Shown piece by piece: positions 47,654-60,131 of a stretch of DNA of 64,000 nucleotides. This DNA comes from Tomocerus qinae (taxonomy: Eukaryota > Arthropoda > Collembola > Entomobryomorpha > Tomoceridae). The stretch spans positions 33,294,001-33,358,000 of the forward strand of contig CM034546.1 of assembly GCA_020055645.1 (NCBI GenBank). Reading direction: 5' to 3'. The notes beneath the pieces are model-generated. The model worked only from the letters and a program-made list of their open reading frames with translations, had not been told where the DNA came from and ran no database searches. A program made the position numbers and the translations under genes. Every line of letters begins with the position of its first letter. The first letter of the stretch is position 1.

Positions 47654-49792
47654 ATTGAGAATTATTATGGCAGCTATACCAGAAGACTTTTGAAGCTAGA
47701 TGTTAATGATAACTCCCCTAGTTGTAATGTGATGATTTTTACAAAGTACCCCTATTTAAGTGAAATGTTTTACACATCTTAGTACCCCACTTCATTCGAT
47801 AATATAAATAAACTATATAAGTAGGAACATACATGTAAATGTATCATGTATTTTCGGAAAAAGGTTACCTTGCGTCTGCTGAACGCCTGACGCAATTTTT
47901 TAAATAATATAAGTTAGAATGTACCTACGATATGTAAGTAGCTTTTCAGGAGAGGATTATCCTTATTATTGTATTGAAAATAACATTTTGTATTGTATTG
48001 ATGCTGTATACAAGTCTTAAACCCCCTTCCGTATAAACCTTATTGATTGTAAGTTTTACTACGTGTTAAAGAACAAACTATAGTCTCAGAATCAGTACTA
48101 TTCGACAATGAACCTGTTGAAATATTATACATATATTTATGTTGGGGTTTTCGCGGTCTTGACTACGTTTACTAACGCTATTACTGCGGTTAGTTGTGCG
48201 GTTAGTGATGTTGGTCTAGTATTTTTGTATACTAGATTATGTAATTGTCTGTGTTTATCCATGTCTGTCTGTTTATCCATGTTTTACAAATTTCCGAGTA
48301 TTCAGTAGTAAATTTGCAACATATTGGGAAAAAATTTTCCCATTGCGGTATGATAATTCCTATTTAAGTACAAGAATTAAGCTTATGACTGACACATATC
48401 TTTATAATTAGCTAAGAATAGACTTGTACTTACTAAGAACCGACTCTGTACAATCATACAAGTTTAATTTCTGACCTGCACTTGTATTACTACCTCAGAG
48501 AATGAATTACTATCATATATGATTTATAACAAATATATTCTTAGTAGAGACCTTTGTAGAATTAAAATATAAGGTGCGTAAGTTGAAAGTAACCTATAAG
48601 AAAAATCTTTACGTAAATCCCTTTCTGAGAAAGGATTTTATGACTAAAGGTAATAGCAACTCTTTTGTTCCAAACGTACTCCAATTTGGGAAATAATTTC
48701 CATTGCCTGGATATTTTAAAGTACTGAAACGACGTGTATGTCTGTACAATGTTGTAATGTATCTACTTCTTCTACCTTCTACTACATACCATTGTGTTCA
48801 ACCCCTTTCCACGTCCCTTCATTACATACACTTATCCTCACATGTAAAGTCATACACATATATTTACAATGTTTTTGTCCTACACACCATTATGTTCATC
48901 AAATACAAGTACTCACAGGAACATAGTTTAGCTTATCATTTCATTATATGTTATCGTTACTGACATTCAACATTTATAGATAAGTATGCGATATACCAAT
49001 AATCGGACACAAACTTTGAAAATAAATTTAAACATTCAATGATGTATTAATAAATTGTCACAGGCTACTATTCTGACTATCCCAGCATTGGAGTGTACAT
49101 TACATAAACACAAGTAGTCTCAGGTATATAGAACTTTGTTTTTGAATGTACTTTTAAAATTATTTTGCTAAATGCACATAACCTCAATAAAATAACAAGT
49201 GTTTATTCTGTTAATAACACTGTTGATACATTATTTGATACAGTTTTTGATGACATTTCTGCGGTTGATAGTGCGGTTGTTGCGGTTGCTGTTGCGGTTT
49301 GTAAAATATTTGAACATTTAATATAATTTATTGCATGCTAAGGACTTCAATTAACGCCTGACCACCGACTAATTAAAATCCAGACCCTCTTTAATCAAAC
49401 AAAATTTTTATACCTGAACAGTACTTTATTCTTAGCAAAATCCTTGCAAAATTTTAAATAAATTTTTCGTCTTAACACTTAATAACCAATAATCGACAAT
49501 CAATAATAATTAATTAATATAATTTGGTTTACTCTATCGTATCTGTATGTGTGTACACTTTGTTTCTATTTAATTAAAATTATAAAATTAATTTTATTAT
49601 CAGGAGGTGTCTACACACAATGACCTTCATCATTATCATTGAGTATTCAAAGAGATCTAATTTGCATTGTCATTTATTATATTTTATAGTAATTAGATAT
49701 TAATCACCCTTATAGATAGGCATATATGAATATGATATACCTATATTGTATGACGTTAATTATATATAAGCATTAAATTATGAATGATATTA

Positions 49793-50189
49793 AATTGCCA
49801 TTGGGTATGGTTGCTATTATCCAAGTGTAATAGAAAGGTTAGTACCTGTACTGCCATGAATGCATTGTACTATGGTTGTGAGTGTTCGAGCGTAAGAGTT
49901 ACGCTAGTGTATGTACTATAAGCACTGCCGCAGGCTATGGTTGTGGCTATTCAAGCATAGTGTATTTCGGTTACCGCCTCGGGGTATGGTCGTGACTATC
50001 CAAGCATAAGAATTAGGATAGTGTAGGAGTGCCGTAGGCTATGGTTGTGGCTATCCAAGCATAGTGAGGGTGAGGACTACTATCCCAGAGTAAGGTTAGT
50101 GTATGTGCTTGATGAGAGCCGTAGGCTATGGTTGTGGCTGTTCGAGCCTTTTTTAGAATCCAAGATGGCGTATGGTTGTGGCTTACTGG
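49793..50189. repeat. subterminal repeats, right arm
   Basis: Inverse of the array at 37384-37780, with motifs such as GGCTATGGTTGTGGCTATCC. Confidence 0.7.
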
Positions 50190-50202
50190 TCCCCTTACTA
50201 CT

Positions 50203-50983
50203 ATTTTAAATAATGACAACGAATAGCTTTTACAAATGGTTGTTTAAAACTGCCAAAAAACTATATGCTTTGATTGGTTTAAGATGTTTGATTTAGGTAT
50301 GATCGTTTTATATTATGAAAATATGTCACACCGAAATAAATGCCATTCGTTTCAAGTATTTCTCGTTTCAAGAAAGTAACTTTGAAGTATGAAATAAATG
50401 CCATATGCATATCTAACAGCATGCCAAACTCCATTTGTTAATGTCCACCTTAATAACCACCTTAATAAGTCTTCGATTTTCACATAAGAATATCACAAAG
50501 TACATCAAAGCAATACTAAAACTAATTAGAAATATCGAGAAAATATTCGAATTCAAAAAAGTGACTGGCCGCCGCGGAAGTTCTCTTGCCCAACACGTTT
50601 TACATTTGAAACTGAAGTGAAAAAAATGAAAAACATGAAATTGTCCCTTTTGGAATTTTCTAACAATTAATTAAATATTCCAGTGTGACTCAGGGCAAAT
50701 AACCTCCGCCTTAAAATTGGGGTCATCATTGGAACTCTGTAAATTGAGATAAATGTGTAAACAGGTATCGATAAAAATGAATTATCCTCAGTTCCATAAT
50801 ACAAAGATTTCCTTGGTTCAACTCCCCCACTCAGTGGATTCCAGTAGGAGCCATTCAGAAAGTCGATTCAGTCGGGAAGTTTGAAGAATTAGTGCAGAAT
50901 TATTGCACTCTGAAATCCATTTATGAGGACTTGTAGAAGGAAAATCGGGGGGAAGTTTCACAGTGTTCCAAAAACCTTATCAA
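50203..50983. other. spacer between the palindrome and the receptor pseudogene
   Basis: No intact gene. On the minus strand about 50790-50980, decayed sequence (FPPIFLLQVLINGFQ, broken by stops) may be the eroded 3' end of the receptor pseudogene. The ORF 50435-50620 is not supported. Confidence 0.4.
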
Positions 50984-52807
50984 TTAAATCCAAATGTTTT
51001 CAAAGCCAATAATTTTATAACATTTTCCTAAGCTGTCAATAAATTTAAGAATTGTGAATTGTTTTTTAAAATAACTGGACGTATTCTTATAATATCGATT
51101 ATTGTGATGCGCGGATTGGAGCACTAACTTGATTTCACTCTGGTTGTTAGTTTCCCAAAGAAAGCCTACGCATGGATTGACTATTCTATCATCCGTACTA
51201 TTCATTTTCTCTTCACAATAGTAACCAAAGACCGCAGCTGAAATGTACCAAGTAGTGACAAAAGGATCATTCGCTTGTTTCAATAAAATCGCCGAAGGCA
51301 GTAAAGTTGTTTAGATTTGCCAAATGTTGGATGGATTCGATTCTTTCCACTGGACGCGGTCCGACCAAGTCTGTAGTGACAATTCCCTTGAACCCATTTG
51401 TTAGGACAATAAACATTAGCAACATCGGACCGACCACTAAATTGATCCAAGTTGTTTTCTTAGCCTTTTCCGATAACGAGTAACTGACTTTTAACAAATA
51501 CGCATGACAGACCAAAGTAATAGGAATACGGTCGTCTTTTTTGAAATATATTGTACCTTCAACGAATGCAATTACAGCGAGAATTGAAATGATCAACCCC
51601 AGCCAAGCTTCAGGTTGAAGAAACGGTCGAATGTATCCATGAAAAGAGAGACTTTCATCTTCCAAGACGACGCAGGAGATAAAATTGTAAAAATCTTCCA
51701 TTGTTTGAATGATAGCAAAATTAGAATCGTAGTTACGTAATTCAAGGCGTTCTGTTTAAATACTACTTTCCAATTGTTGGTTCCAGTTATCATGTCCTTT
51801 CACATTTCTACATTTGGTTTGTTTATAATTCCTTAGAAATATTGTAGAATTTTGAACATTCTCGGCCATTATCGAAGTAACTCGAAGAGAAATGATATCA
51901 TAGATAGAAGAATCTTTTCTCAAGGGACGATTTTGTTTCCTAATAGGCGGTCCGCAATATGGTTGCTGGTGACGATCAAATCCATCTTTCAAATAGGATA
52001 TTAGGACGAAGTAATCTGCAACGGAGCTCTTCTCCATGACCTTTTTCATTGCCATCACCCTTGGCGGTTGGTAAGAACAATCGTTTAGAGCACAAAAAAC
52101 CTCAGCTGAATAACTGTATTTTTGTTCTTCATACAATTGCGGACAAATAAAATAGATCTCATTCACACCCGTCAGAGAAACCATAAAAAAGGCTTCTGCC
52201 AGAACATTTTATATATTTCAATTATATACTTGTCGAACTGAAACCAACCAAAATCAAATTGGGAACTTGCCTTAGATAACTGCAAAGTTTCTGTATCCAC
52301 AAAAAGGTACACAGAAGAACGTTCAGCGAAATTAAACCAACCAAGGACTTTATAAACTCCTTTTCCAGAGAGAACTCCAGTGATCGAATTAATTAACAAT
52401 AGATCCACTACAACATTTGGACTAAAGTTAATTGTGATATACACTACACAATTATTAGCAATTCGTTGTATAGTTGGAGATGATAGATAATTAGATTTCT
52501 GTAGCCATTTGATACAATCTCTTGCCCACAACTTCGTTTTATCATATGGATACTTCGAATCTTCAAATTCTTTTGTCTTATTTAAATCGCAAAATTTTTC
52601 TTTCGTATTTATTTGAGGTTTGTAAACGCGTACGGGACTAAGATTTGGTAATTATTTGTTCTGAAACTCTTCTACCTGTTTATTTGTATTGTTTTTTTTG
52701 AAAATCAGGTTGATGTAACACTCTTTATCAATATTTACAACTTCTGTCAATTTCCACCCAACATTTAACTTAGTGATGAAAATTATGAAAACTGAAATGC
52801 CTTTCAT
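50984..52807 (-). pseudogene. ionotropic-receptor-like pseudogene
   Basis: A chemosensory ion channel of the ionotropic glutamate receptor-like superfamily, in decay. The start MKGISVFIIFITKLNVG is a signal peptide. The N-terminal domain follows (KLWARDCIKWLQKSNY ... GVLSGKGVYKVLGWF). The channel region shows TM1 (EAWLGLIISILAVIAFVEG), TM2 (KTTWINLVVGPMLLMFIVL) and the post-pore motif NGFKGIVTTDLVGPRP, which resembles the receptor consensus around TM3. After it come ligand-binding lobe sequences (FVTTWYISAAVFGYYCEEK). Four lesions: TAA at 52652-52654, a frameshift at a T-run near 52185, TAA at 51756-51758, and a frameshift near 51275. No intron restores frame at the first stop. The TM4 end is missing or decayed. 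Confidence 0.65.
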
Positions 52808-53660
52808 TTTAAAATTGTTGTCTGCAGGAATGTAATTGCTACCCAAGTTGTTCAAAAATTTTATATAAATATATATTCTATATTCTTACGAGTATGTACT
52901 CTAATTTCAATGATGTCTGTTAATGATAATCAGGATATCCCACTCCAGTTGTTATCACAAAATACTTGGCTAACCAATTGAAAATAAATATGTTAGCGGG
53001 TTATTTTTAGTCTTTATTTACAGAACTAAAATAGAAGAAAAAGCGGTATTGAAAAATGTTTCCAGAATTTCAGGTTATCAATATTTAAATAATTTCCCCA
53101 CCATAATAAAATTTCTGAATAGGAAATTCTCTAATGTAAGGAACAAGGTACAGATTCTCAAACCTTAATGCATATATTACACTTAACTTTAATTCGCCTA
53201 TAATGGTTAAAATAGAAAGCTGTTGTAATATTAGTTATTCGCAAAATCTTAAATGCAATTTTGTGTGTGTTAAGAGGGAAAATGAAGGTCTGACTAAATA
53301 TTATCACTTCAGTATTCATGTCAAAGCTTGAACGCATTAACTCTCTAACACATAGACGGATTTAGGCAAAACTTAGTACATGCATAAACCAAAGAAGAAA
53401 GAAAGTTTGAATAGAAATCGAAACATAAAGTCATTACTAACGACATCTCGCAAGGAAATTACTAATTACTTAAAAAATATTATCACAGAGAGGTTCTTTT
53501 TACCTGGTACGGTGACTAAAGACTATTTACTCATTTGTTTTAAAATATTTTATAAACCATTTACTAATGTATTTTTTGTAATTCAGTAAATATTATGATG
53601 TATAGAAGCAAATGTATATAAACGTGATGTTTCAGACCCAACTCTGGAACATCATTTCGA
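52808..53660. other. intergenic, AT-rich
   Basis: Upstream of the receptor pseudogene. The ORF 53380-53589 has no recognisable feature. Nothing else seen. Confidence 0.35.
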
Positions 53661-53689
53661 TAAGCTTGTATCACGAGTGGCGGTCAATT

Positions 53690-54215
53690 TGGCAAAAGTC
53701 AGTTTGACAAATGCATTTTGAACAGTTTGGCAAAAGGCGCTGACCAGTTTGGCAAAAGCAGAGTATAAAGTCGGCATGCCGTAAACTATTTTTCGATGCC
53801 GCATGCCTTAAATGCCGTAAACGCCGTAAACGCCGCAAATGCCGTAAACGCCGTAAATGCCGCAAATGCCGCAAAGTACTTTAGACATAGTAAAATAACA
53901 TATTTATTAACTGTTTACTTTCAAAATTGAATCTATGTATTTTTTTAAAATCAAAAACGAAGTTTAATTCAGTTTCGCCAACTGAAGTCACAATTAATAG
54001 AAAACTGAAATAATTTATATTATTTCTGTCCTTATTATTGCGAGAAATGACAAATACTGCATTGAATTATCAGTAATTTTGAATTTCACTGCTTCTTGTG
54101 GCTAAAATATAGTTTTCGGCATTTACGGCATTTACGGCATGCCGTAAACTAAATGCCAAATGCCGCAAATTCAATTTACGGCATGCGGCATTTACGGCAC
54201 ACTTACAACCATTCT
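53690..54215. repeat. GCCGTAAA short-repeat region with inverted halves
   Basis: At about 53690-53760 there are spaced copies of CAGTTTGGCAAAAG. From 53773 to 53875 there is a 9-bp array (ATGCCGTAA / ACGCCGTAA / ATGCCGCAA). About 240 bp of AT-rich DNA follows. Then 54115-54205 has the inverse motif (GGCATTTACGGCATTTACGG). This gives an inverted-repeat structure about 430 bp long, probably a MITE-like element. The Arg/Leu-rich ORF 53671-53874 is a by-product. Confidence 0.6.
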
Positions 54216-56655
54216 GGGCTAGTTTGTGTGTAACTTTGTTGAGTGTTTGGGAGACCTATTTTAATGTGGACTCATTCCTCAAAGGTAACTGACGGAAAAA
54301 CTCAAAAGAGAAGGGAAGATGTCTATTGGAATGAAATTAAACCTTTATTTAATTATTTTAGTATGTTAATGCATTCAGGAAAACCAGCAATCATATTTGT
54401 ATTAATATTAATAATGCCGGTATATAATTGATTTTTAAATGTAACTAAGCCAATGTATTTAAATATCTGAATATATGGCAGCTTTTTGAAGCCAAAGTTG
54501 ATAATCTAACATTTTCTACTAATTTAAAAGCTAAAAATGTTATCTTGAATTAGCAAATTTATTCATAGCAAATTTCCTTAAAACTGAATTAATATTGTAT
54601 TGAATTCTATACATTATGACCATTCATTTAAAAAGATTAATCTGGCGCAAATACCGTTTTGGATAAAATATTTTGTATCCTCCATTCTACGCAGCCGCGA
54701 AGCTAAAATTTATCAGCGGGAAAGGCTAATATTTCACCAGAATTGTAGCCAAATTTTATCCAGTCCAGAGTGGATAAATCTGATTAAAGCGATTCTGATA
54801 CTCTTTTACGTGTGCTGAGCTGACTCTGCTGCTGATTGCTAACAACAGATGCAATATTCAGCGTTGCGCTATTGCGTTGCGTTGTGTCGTGGACGTACTA
54901 GGCTAGGTGTGTAAATCCCTTAGTGGTAATTGGAATCCAATTAACTATCCAAGCACTCAATGCGACGCTAATAAACCTTTTAGCCAATTTTAGCCAAGTT
55001 CGCTCAAATTAAATGTATCCATTGCTCGTGAATAGTACTATTATATTGAAATATATTTATAAATTGTGATACATATTTAGTAAATTGATATTGATTATAA
55101 TATATTTCACAATATAACAGACATTGACATGACAGAAGTCAGAGAAGTCAATGCCCCAAAGTATATAAAACGACCAAAAAATTGGTAGAGCAGTAGTACA
55201 TTCTCGTTGGCAATTTTTCAAAAATAACTAAATAACCAAAGATTAAACTTTAACAAGTTTAGCATGCAGCTTCCTGTTTTAGTGATTTAAACCGGATGCA
55301 TTTAAGTGTCCAGATTTACATTTGCACAAATGGTAAAGCCCAGTTATTAGGCCGAGGCCCACTAGGTAATTTTCCATTGTTCAAAGTATAGCATTAAAAT
55401 TTTGTACTGGGATGCTATATTATATTGAGTCGCAAACCGCGCAAACCCAAAAGACCTTCTTTGGTTAAAATTGAAAGGTCACTCCCCAAAGTCAACTCTG
55501 ACACAAAAACATTCGAAATGGTTGGTTGCCAAGCAAAAACGTTTATTTGGAAATTGAAAGTTATGAGGTCATAATATAGCCATATGCAATAGGTATATTC
55601 CGACGAAATTTTTAAAGCCCTTTTGTGGAAAATGAGTCAAATATGGATTAAATGTCACAAATTTTTATTTTGTATTATTGAAAAATTTAATAATTCTGTG
55701 TCATGGGCACGGTTTGTTTGCGTGAGTTTGATTCCGCATGGGCCCTGATACTAACTGATAATACTAATTGGACCTCTTATCTCACGACGTCACGACTTAT
55801 ACTTACTAACGAGCAGCCTTAATATATCCATCACAACCTGATTAATTTAAACTAAAGTCTCAACACAACCCAAGATGTTTAGATGCAAGGACTGTCCGTA
55901 TCTTATTTCATCAAAAAATCGCTCTTGTTGATTCATCTCTTCCTTTATCACGTAATAGACATTCCTGGTCAGTGTATAGAATTTAATGGTAAAAACGGTA
56001 AATTATAATGAATAATTAGCAGGGATAAATAAAAAAATACAAATAAAAAAAGTTTTCATACTCTATTTTCTCTAATATTTTCAAATTAAGATTTACAATT
56101 GCATATTCACTGAAAGTAGTGAAAAAAGTCTTTTAAAAGACATTTATTTGCTTGACAGTCAATCGTGCATTTAATTGAAATTAATTATTTAATAAATAAT
56201 TAAGGACGATTTTCCCCAATTAGTTGATTCTTTCTTGGGTTAATTAATACACATTACAGTTAAGCATAGTCAATTTGGAACAACAAACGCCAGCTGCAAA
56301 TTTTTAGGTGGTGGTAAATAACATTAAATACCATTAAAAATCATTTACCACTGGTAACTGGTATTTTCTACATGATCTTGGTCCAGTGCATATTGCAAAT
56401 ATGTCAATATTGATTGATGTGATGATGATGATAAATGGATTGATTTCAATATATTTAATAAGATAAAGGTGTAAAATCTGAATCACGTCACAAAAATATT
56501 TCATGCATTTCATTACTACATAAATAAATAATTTGCTACGACGAGGAGGGATAAAGATGCGGAGAATTTAAACCTTCGATAGTTTTCTTAGACAAAAGGT
56601 TTGTTCTACAGACACGACAATTACATTTAATAATTTGCTTTTGGGGCGGAGGATT
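54216..56655. other. intergenic
   Basis: No supported gene. The ORF 54600-54818 (ending EWINLIKAILILFYVC) lacks a recognisable family. Scattered short GC-richer stretches at about 54690-54900 and 55330-55760 look like dispersed repeats, but I could not define ends. Confidence 0.35.
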
Positions 56656-56786
56656 TGATATTTCATGGTCATTTAAAACTTTGTATGTCTTCAGCGGGTG
56701 TTGACAATAGAGTACATTGTAGTCTATCGATTTCTGCTAATAATTTTTGCCTGGTGGTTGAAATGAGAAAATGCCGTAGCGACGCC
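56656..56786 (+). repeat. coding-frame repeat, copy 6
   Basis: The only plus-strand copy, 22 kb from the others. It reads KLCMSSAGVDNRVHCSLSI and ANNFCLVVEMRKCRSDASKDK before TGA. The ~110 bp upstream (GACGAGGAGGGATAAAGATG) also match the region upstream of copy 3, so the duplicated unit is longer than the core. Confidence 0.55.
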
Positions 56787-58325
56787 TCGAAAGATAAATG
56801 AAATGTCCAATTTATTGATTATTTGGTACTTGCGTTCTATTATTCTATTATTCGTTTGTCGTGGAATTAAAATATCGAAGGAAATGTTATATAACATTAA
56901 TTAAATTTACCCAAAATTACCAAAAATTAATGGCCAATATTTCAATGCTTTTTGATCATATATTATTTATTTTTTTCGTAAATTCTATAAAAAAGAATGG
57001 ACAACCTAAATGATGTAGGTTACTACTAACTACGAGCTGTTATTAAAAAATTAAAAATGTAACAGGTGATACAATCAAGCATAAAACGAGTGTCAATTAA
57101 AATGCGAAAAAAGTGTTGTCAATTCATATTAGTCAAACAGTTTAAATCCATTTAAATCCACTGGAATTTGATTTTTATTCTTTTTTTCAGTTATTAAAAT
57201 TAAGTGAAAGATAACAATTTTTTGTACATTGCCTGAAGAGGTTTTATTGACATTAAATTGTTACTCTGGCAATAATAAAATGAAAAGATAAAAGTTCCTT
57301 ATAAACGCAAACAACGATTTGTAGAAAGAATATAATTTCGTCTTGTAATAATGAATGCAAAAACTAACCCCGATGTAAAAGTAACAATATCTGCCAGTTT
57401 TCACATCCAGAGAACAGTATGCTTATTTTGCTTATGCCTATATCAGCAGGTCGGTTCAGCGATTTCGGCGATATTACTTTTGTTGATTGTGACCTTATAA
57501 TATAATTTATGTTTGTTATATTCATTTCATGTTTTATGCTGAATCATTTGCAATGTATTATAAAATGTGACTTTGTGCGAAACCTAGTGTGATTTTAGGT
57601 AACTGCGTTTTGGAGTCAGTGGAGGTACGATTTAACGTACGAAGAAGTGTGCTCTCAGATTGGCTTGGGGAGAATGAATTGGTTAAAAAATAGGCCCCAT
57701 AATTTTGTAATTTAATTATTCGAATTAAGAGATTTTGGCATTGTGTTAACACATTTAAATTAAGTAAATGTTAGTTGTCAAAATTCACTTTGGTTTGAGA
57801 GTCACCAGTCACTTTATTGGACATAATTTTTAGATCGAAATTCTATAGGTCATTTGGGCAGCTTATACAATATAGTGATCCATAAGAACTTGACTAACTC
57901 TAAAATACTACATAAACTTTACCATCTTTCAATTATTAGTAAACTCGTCATAGTTTTTTAGATGCAGCCGTTGGTACGGTTATCGGGTAGATAATTCGTT
58001 CCTCAACAATCTTTATAGTTGTTTTTGCATTTTTAAACTTAATAACACTGATTTAGGCGAACCAGGCAAGCTTTCATTAAAATAAGTTTTATAAAACTAC
58101 CCTTTAAATTTCCCGTAGATTGTAAGTTTAGATTTACATGTCTTAGATGTTTTTAATCAACTACTTTATGAACTTAATGCTTAACTTTGTATTGTAATGT
58201 TTCAAAGTGCACCTTTATTAGCTTGTTTCAGTCAACGACGCTCTTCATTCTACTCATCATATCAAACGAAGCCGCTTGTAATGTAATTCTGCAGATTTTA
58301 TCTTCAATAAGTACAGCAATATACT
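56787..58325. other. intergenic, AT-rich
   Basis: No gene, RNA or defined repeat recognised. ORF 57558-57752 (minus) is unsupported. Confidence 0.35.
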
Positions 58326-59489
58326 AAAATAACAAATTAAAAAATTAAAAACTCATAGGGAGACGCGAGGAAAACTAGAAAACAAGGAAAATTAAAGTTT
58401 CTGGATAATTAAAATATGGCGTAATTAAATAAATATTTATGCCCAAGTCTCCCGGTTGAAATTGCTTTTGAATCGTTTTAGCATTGTGCAATGTGAAAAT
58501 TGGTTTTCAATTAGCAATATTCTAATAATAATGGGATAGTTATAGTAGAAATAACGTATCCTAAAGAAAAGACCAAGAGAACTTAGTTATTTAAAATTTT
58601 ACTACACTAAATTAATTCTTTTCTTTGCAGATATTTTGGAGGAAATATTCTTTTAGGTGAGAAATAGTAGTACGAAAGTTATGATTTTGTTATCAAGATG
58701 TCTTAAATTTCAATGGCACCATATCCACTAGATACTAGGTGGGGACAATGAGATAATTAGTGTAAGGGAGTATCGCATAGTATATATTAGTAGAACTCAT
58801 GACAATGTCCTTCTTCGCTGCAAACAATTAACTGGTTGTATAAGGCCAAATTGTTTATTCCCTCCACCTGGTGCCATTCAGACTGTTTTCAGACTATTCA
58901 ATTATGATTTATAAACATTTATGTCACAACTCCTAAATTTCACCACGGAAGTAAAAGACAAGGCTGTATTGAGGGGGGGCATTGGGGGCAAATGCCCCCC
59001 CCCCCGAAATCCAAGAAAAGAGGAAATTTTTTCTCAAAATACCAAAAAATTTCGCGCTTCGCGCGATTTTATGTGATTTTTAGGCTATTTTTGATTCATT
59101 TTAGCTAAAATAAGCCAAAATTTTGCCTAATACATATAAGTGTATGACATCATTGCCCCCTCCGAAATCGACTTCTAAATACGGTACTGGTAAAAGATAC
59201 ATATTCTTCCTATATAGTCTGGTATTTTATAATTGTTTTACTACATTTCAGGAGAACCTTTTTGAATCAGTCAACCAATTTTCAATATTATGATTTACAT
59301 TTTTTTGTTACTTTCTTTACTAATAAAAGTGAAAAGACGACTTCGAATTTGTAATTTCAACCGGGAGACTTGGGCATAAATATTTATTTAATTACGCCAT
59401 ATTTTAATTATCCAGAAACTTTAATTTTCCTTGTTTTCTAGTTTTCCTCGCGTCTCCCTATGAGTTTTTAATTTTTTTATTTGTTATTT
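58326..59489. mobile_element. TIR element with ~138-bp inverted repeats, carrying a nested MITE
   Basis: Left arm 58326-58463 and right arm ~59352-59489 are almost exact inverses (share AGGGAGACGCGAGGAAAAC and GCCCAAGTCTCCCGGTTG). The ~890-bp interior has no transposase ORF and contains the hAT-like MITE at 58959-59189. No target duplication was identified. Confidence 0.65.
58959..59189. mobile_element. hAT-like MITE, CAGTACCGTATTTAG family
   Basis: Flanked by an 8-bp duplication GTAAAAGA (58951-58958 and 59190-59197). One end is CAAGGCTGTATTGAGG and the other is CTTCTAAATACGGTACTG, with G-runs and C-runs and the palindromic motif TTTCGCGCTTCGCGCGATTT. It is the same family as about 21011-21285 and the right end near 20127. 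Confidence 0.75.
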
Positions 59490-59899
59490 TATTTTTATAG
59501 TTTTCATTGTTAATATGTAATGTAAGGCTATTGAACGTTAGGTAAAATGTTGACGGTAAAGTGAGATTATTTAGGGATGTTGTAAACAAAACCATATTTT
59601 TCATCCCTGGAATATTTCCCCTAATATAAAAAATTCTGCCGCTAGAGCCTTTTTCAATTTCTAAAAATATTTTCCATCCCTAGAGTTTTTCCCCATTTCG
59701 GAAATATTTTTATATCTCTGCAACCTTTACCTGCGAAATGTCCATTTATTCACAAAATTATTAATAAATACTCTATCGAATGATATCAGTATTTGGTTTT
59801 ATGGGGGGCTCTGCCCCCCAACCCCCGCTAGGGTAATGAAAGGTGAGTGTTGCGGTTGCAGTTAGTGGTACCAGTAGTAATTCAATCTATTGGATTAGT

Positions 59900-60131
59900 C
59901 AGGGTGACTCGAACGTTATAGGGTGAAGACAGTAGAATGTTTTGCTTTCTTCCTGCAGCCAGTTTGAGGTTTGGGTGCATTTAGTTGACTTTTAGCTGTG
60001 AAAAATCCCGTGGTCATGGATACAGCCACTGATCCCCCCTTGGCCTGCACCCAGTTTTCCTATCTAAACTGGCTGCAGAAAAAGAGCAAAACATCCTATT
60101 GTCTTCACCCTATAACGTTCGAGTCACCCTG
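59900..60131. mobile_element. hAT-type MITE
   Basis: Inverted termini CAGGGTGACTCGAACGTTAT and inverse, about 48 bp each, flanked by the exact 8-bp duplication GGATTAGT (59892-59899 and 60132-60139). 232 bp, no ORF. Confidence 0.85.

Larger units (their letters stand above)
37371..50202. mobile_element. 12.8-kb giant foldback (palindromic) element with 6-bp target duplication
   Basis: Both ends read AGTAGTAAGGGGACC inward and are flanked by ATTTTA (37365-37370 and 50203-50208). Features pair with coordinate sums of 87573-87575 in the outer part. In the inner part the sum is 86998, the difference being an insert in the right arm. The arms therefore meet at a 49-bp spacer (43475-43523). Maverick/Polinton elements are known for 6-bp target duplications and AG-starting inverted termini, so this may be a palindromic non-autonomous derivative. 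No DNA polymerase, integrase or transposase is visible. Each arm carries subterminal repeats, CCGCA-rich clusters, a zinc-finger/acidic protein gene and a small Cys-rich ORF. Confidence 0.8.

Noticed and set aside
37371-50202. Palindrome as a pure assembly or foldback-read artefact
   Set aside because: One arm carries a 565-bp insertion with its own duplication, the arms differ at several bases, and a 6-bp direct repeat flanks the unit. It still deserves a read check.
52650-52690. A short intron removing the first stop of the receptor pseudogene
   Set aside because: The possible 38-nt GT-AG segment changes the frame and leads to immediate stops, while the original frame continues across the TAA.
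53671-53874. RHLRRLRHLR-type ORF
   Set aside because: By-product of the 9-bp GCCGTAAAT array.
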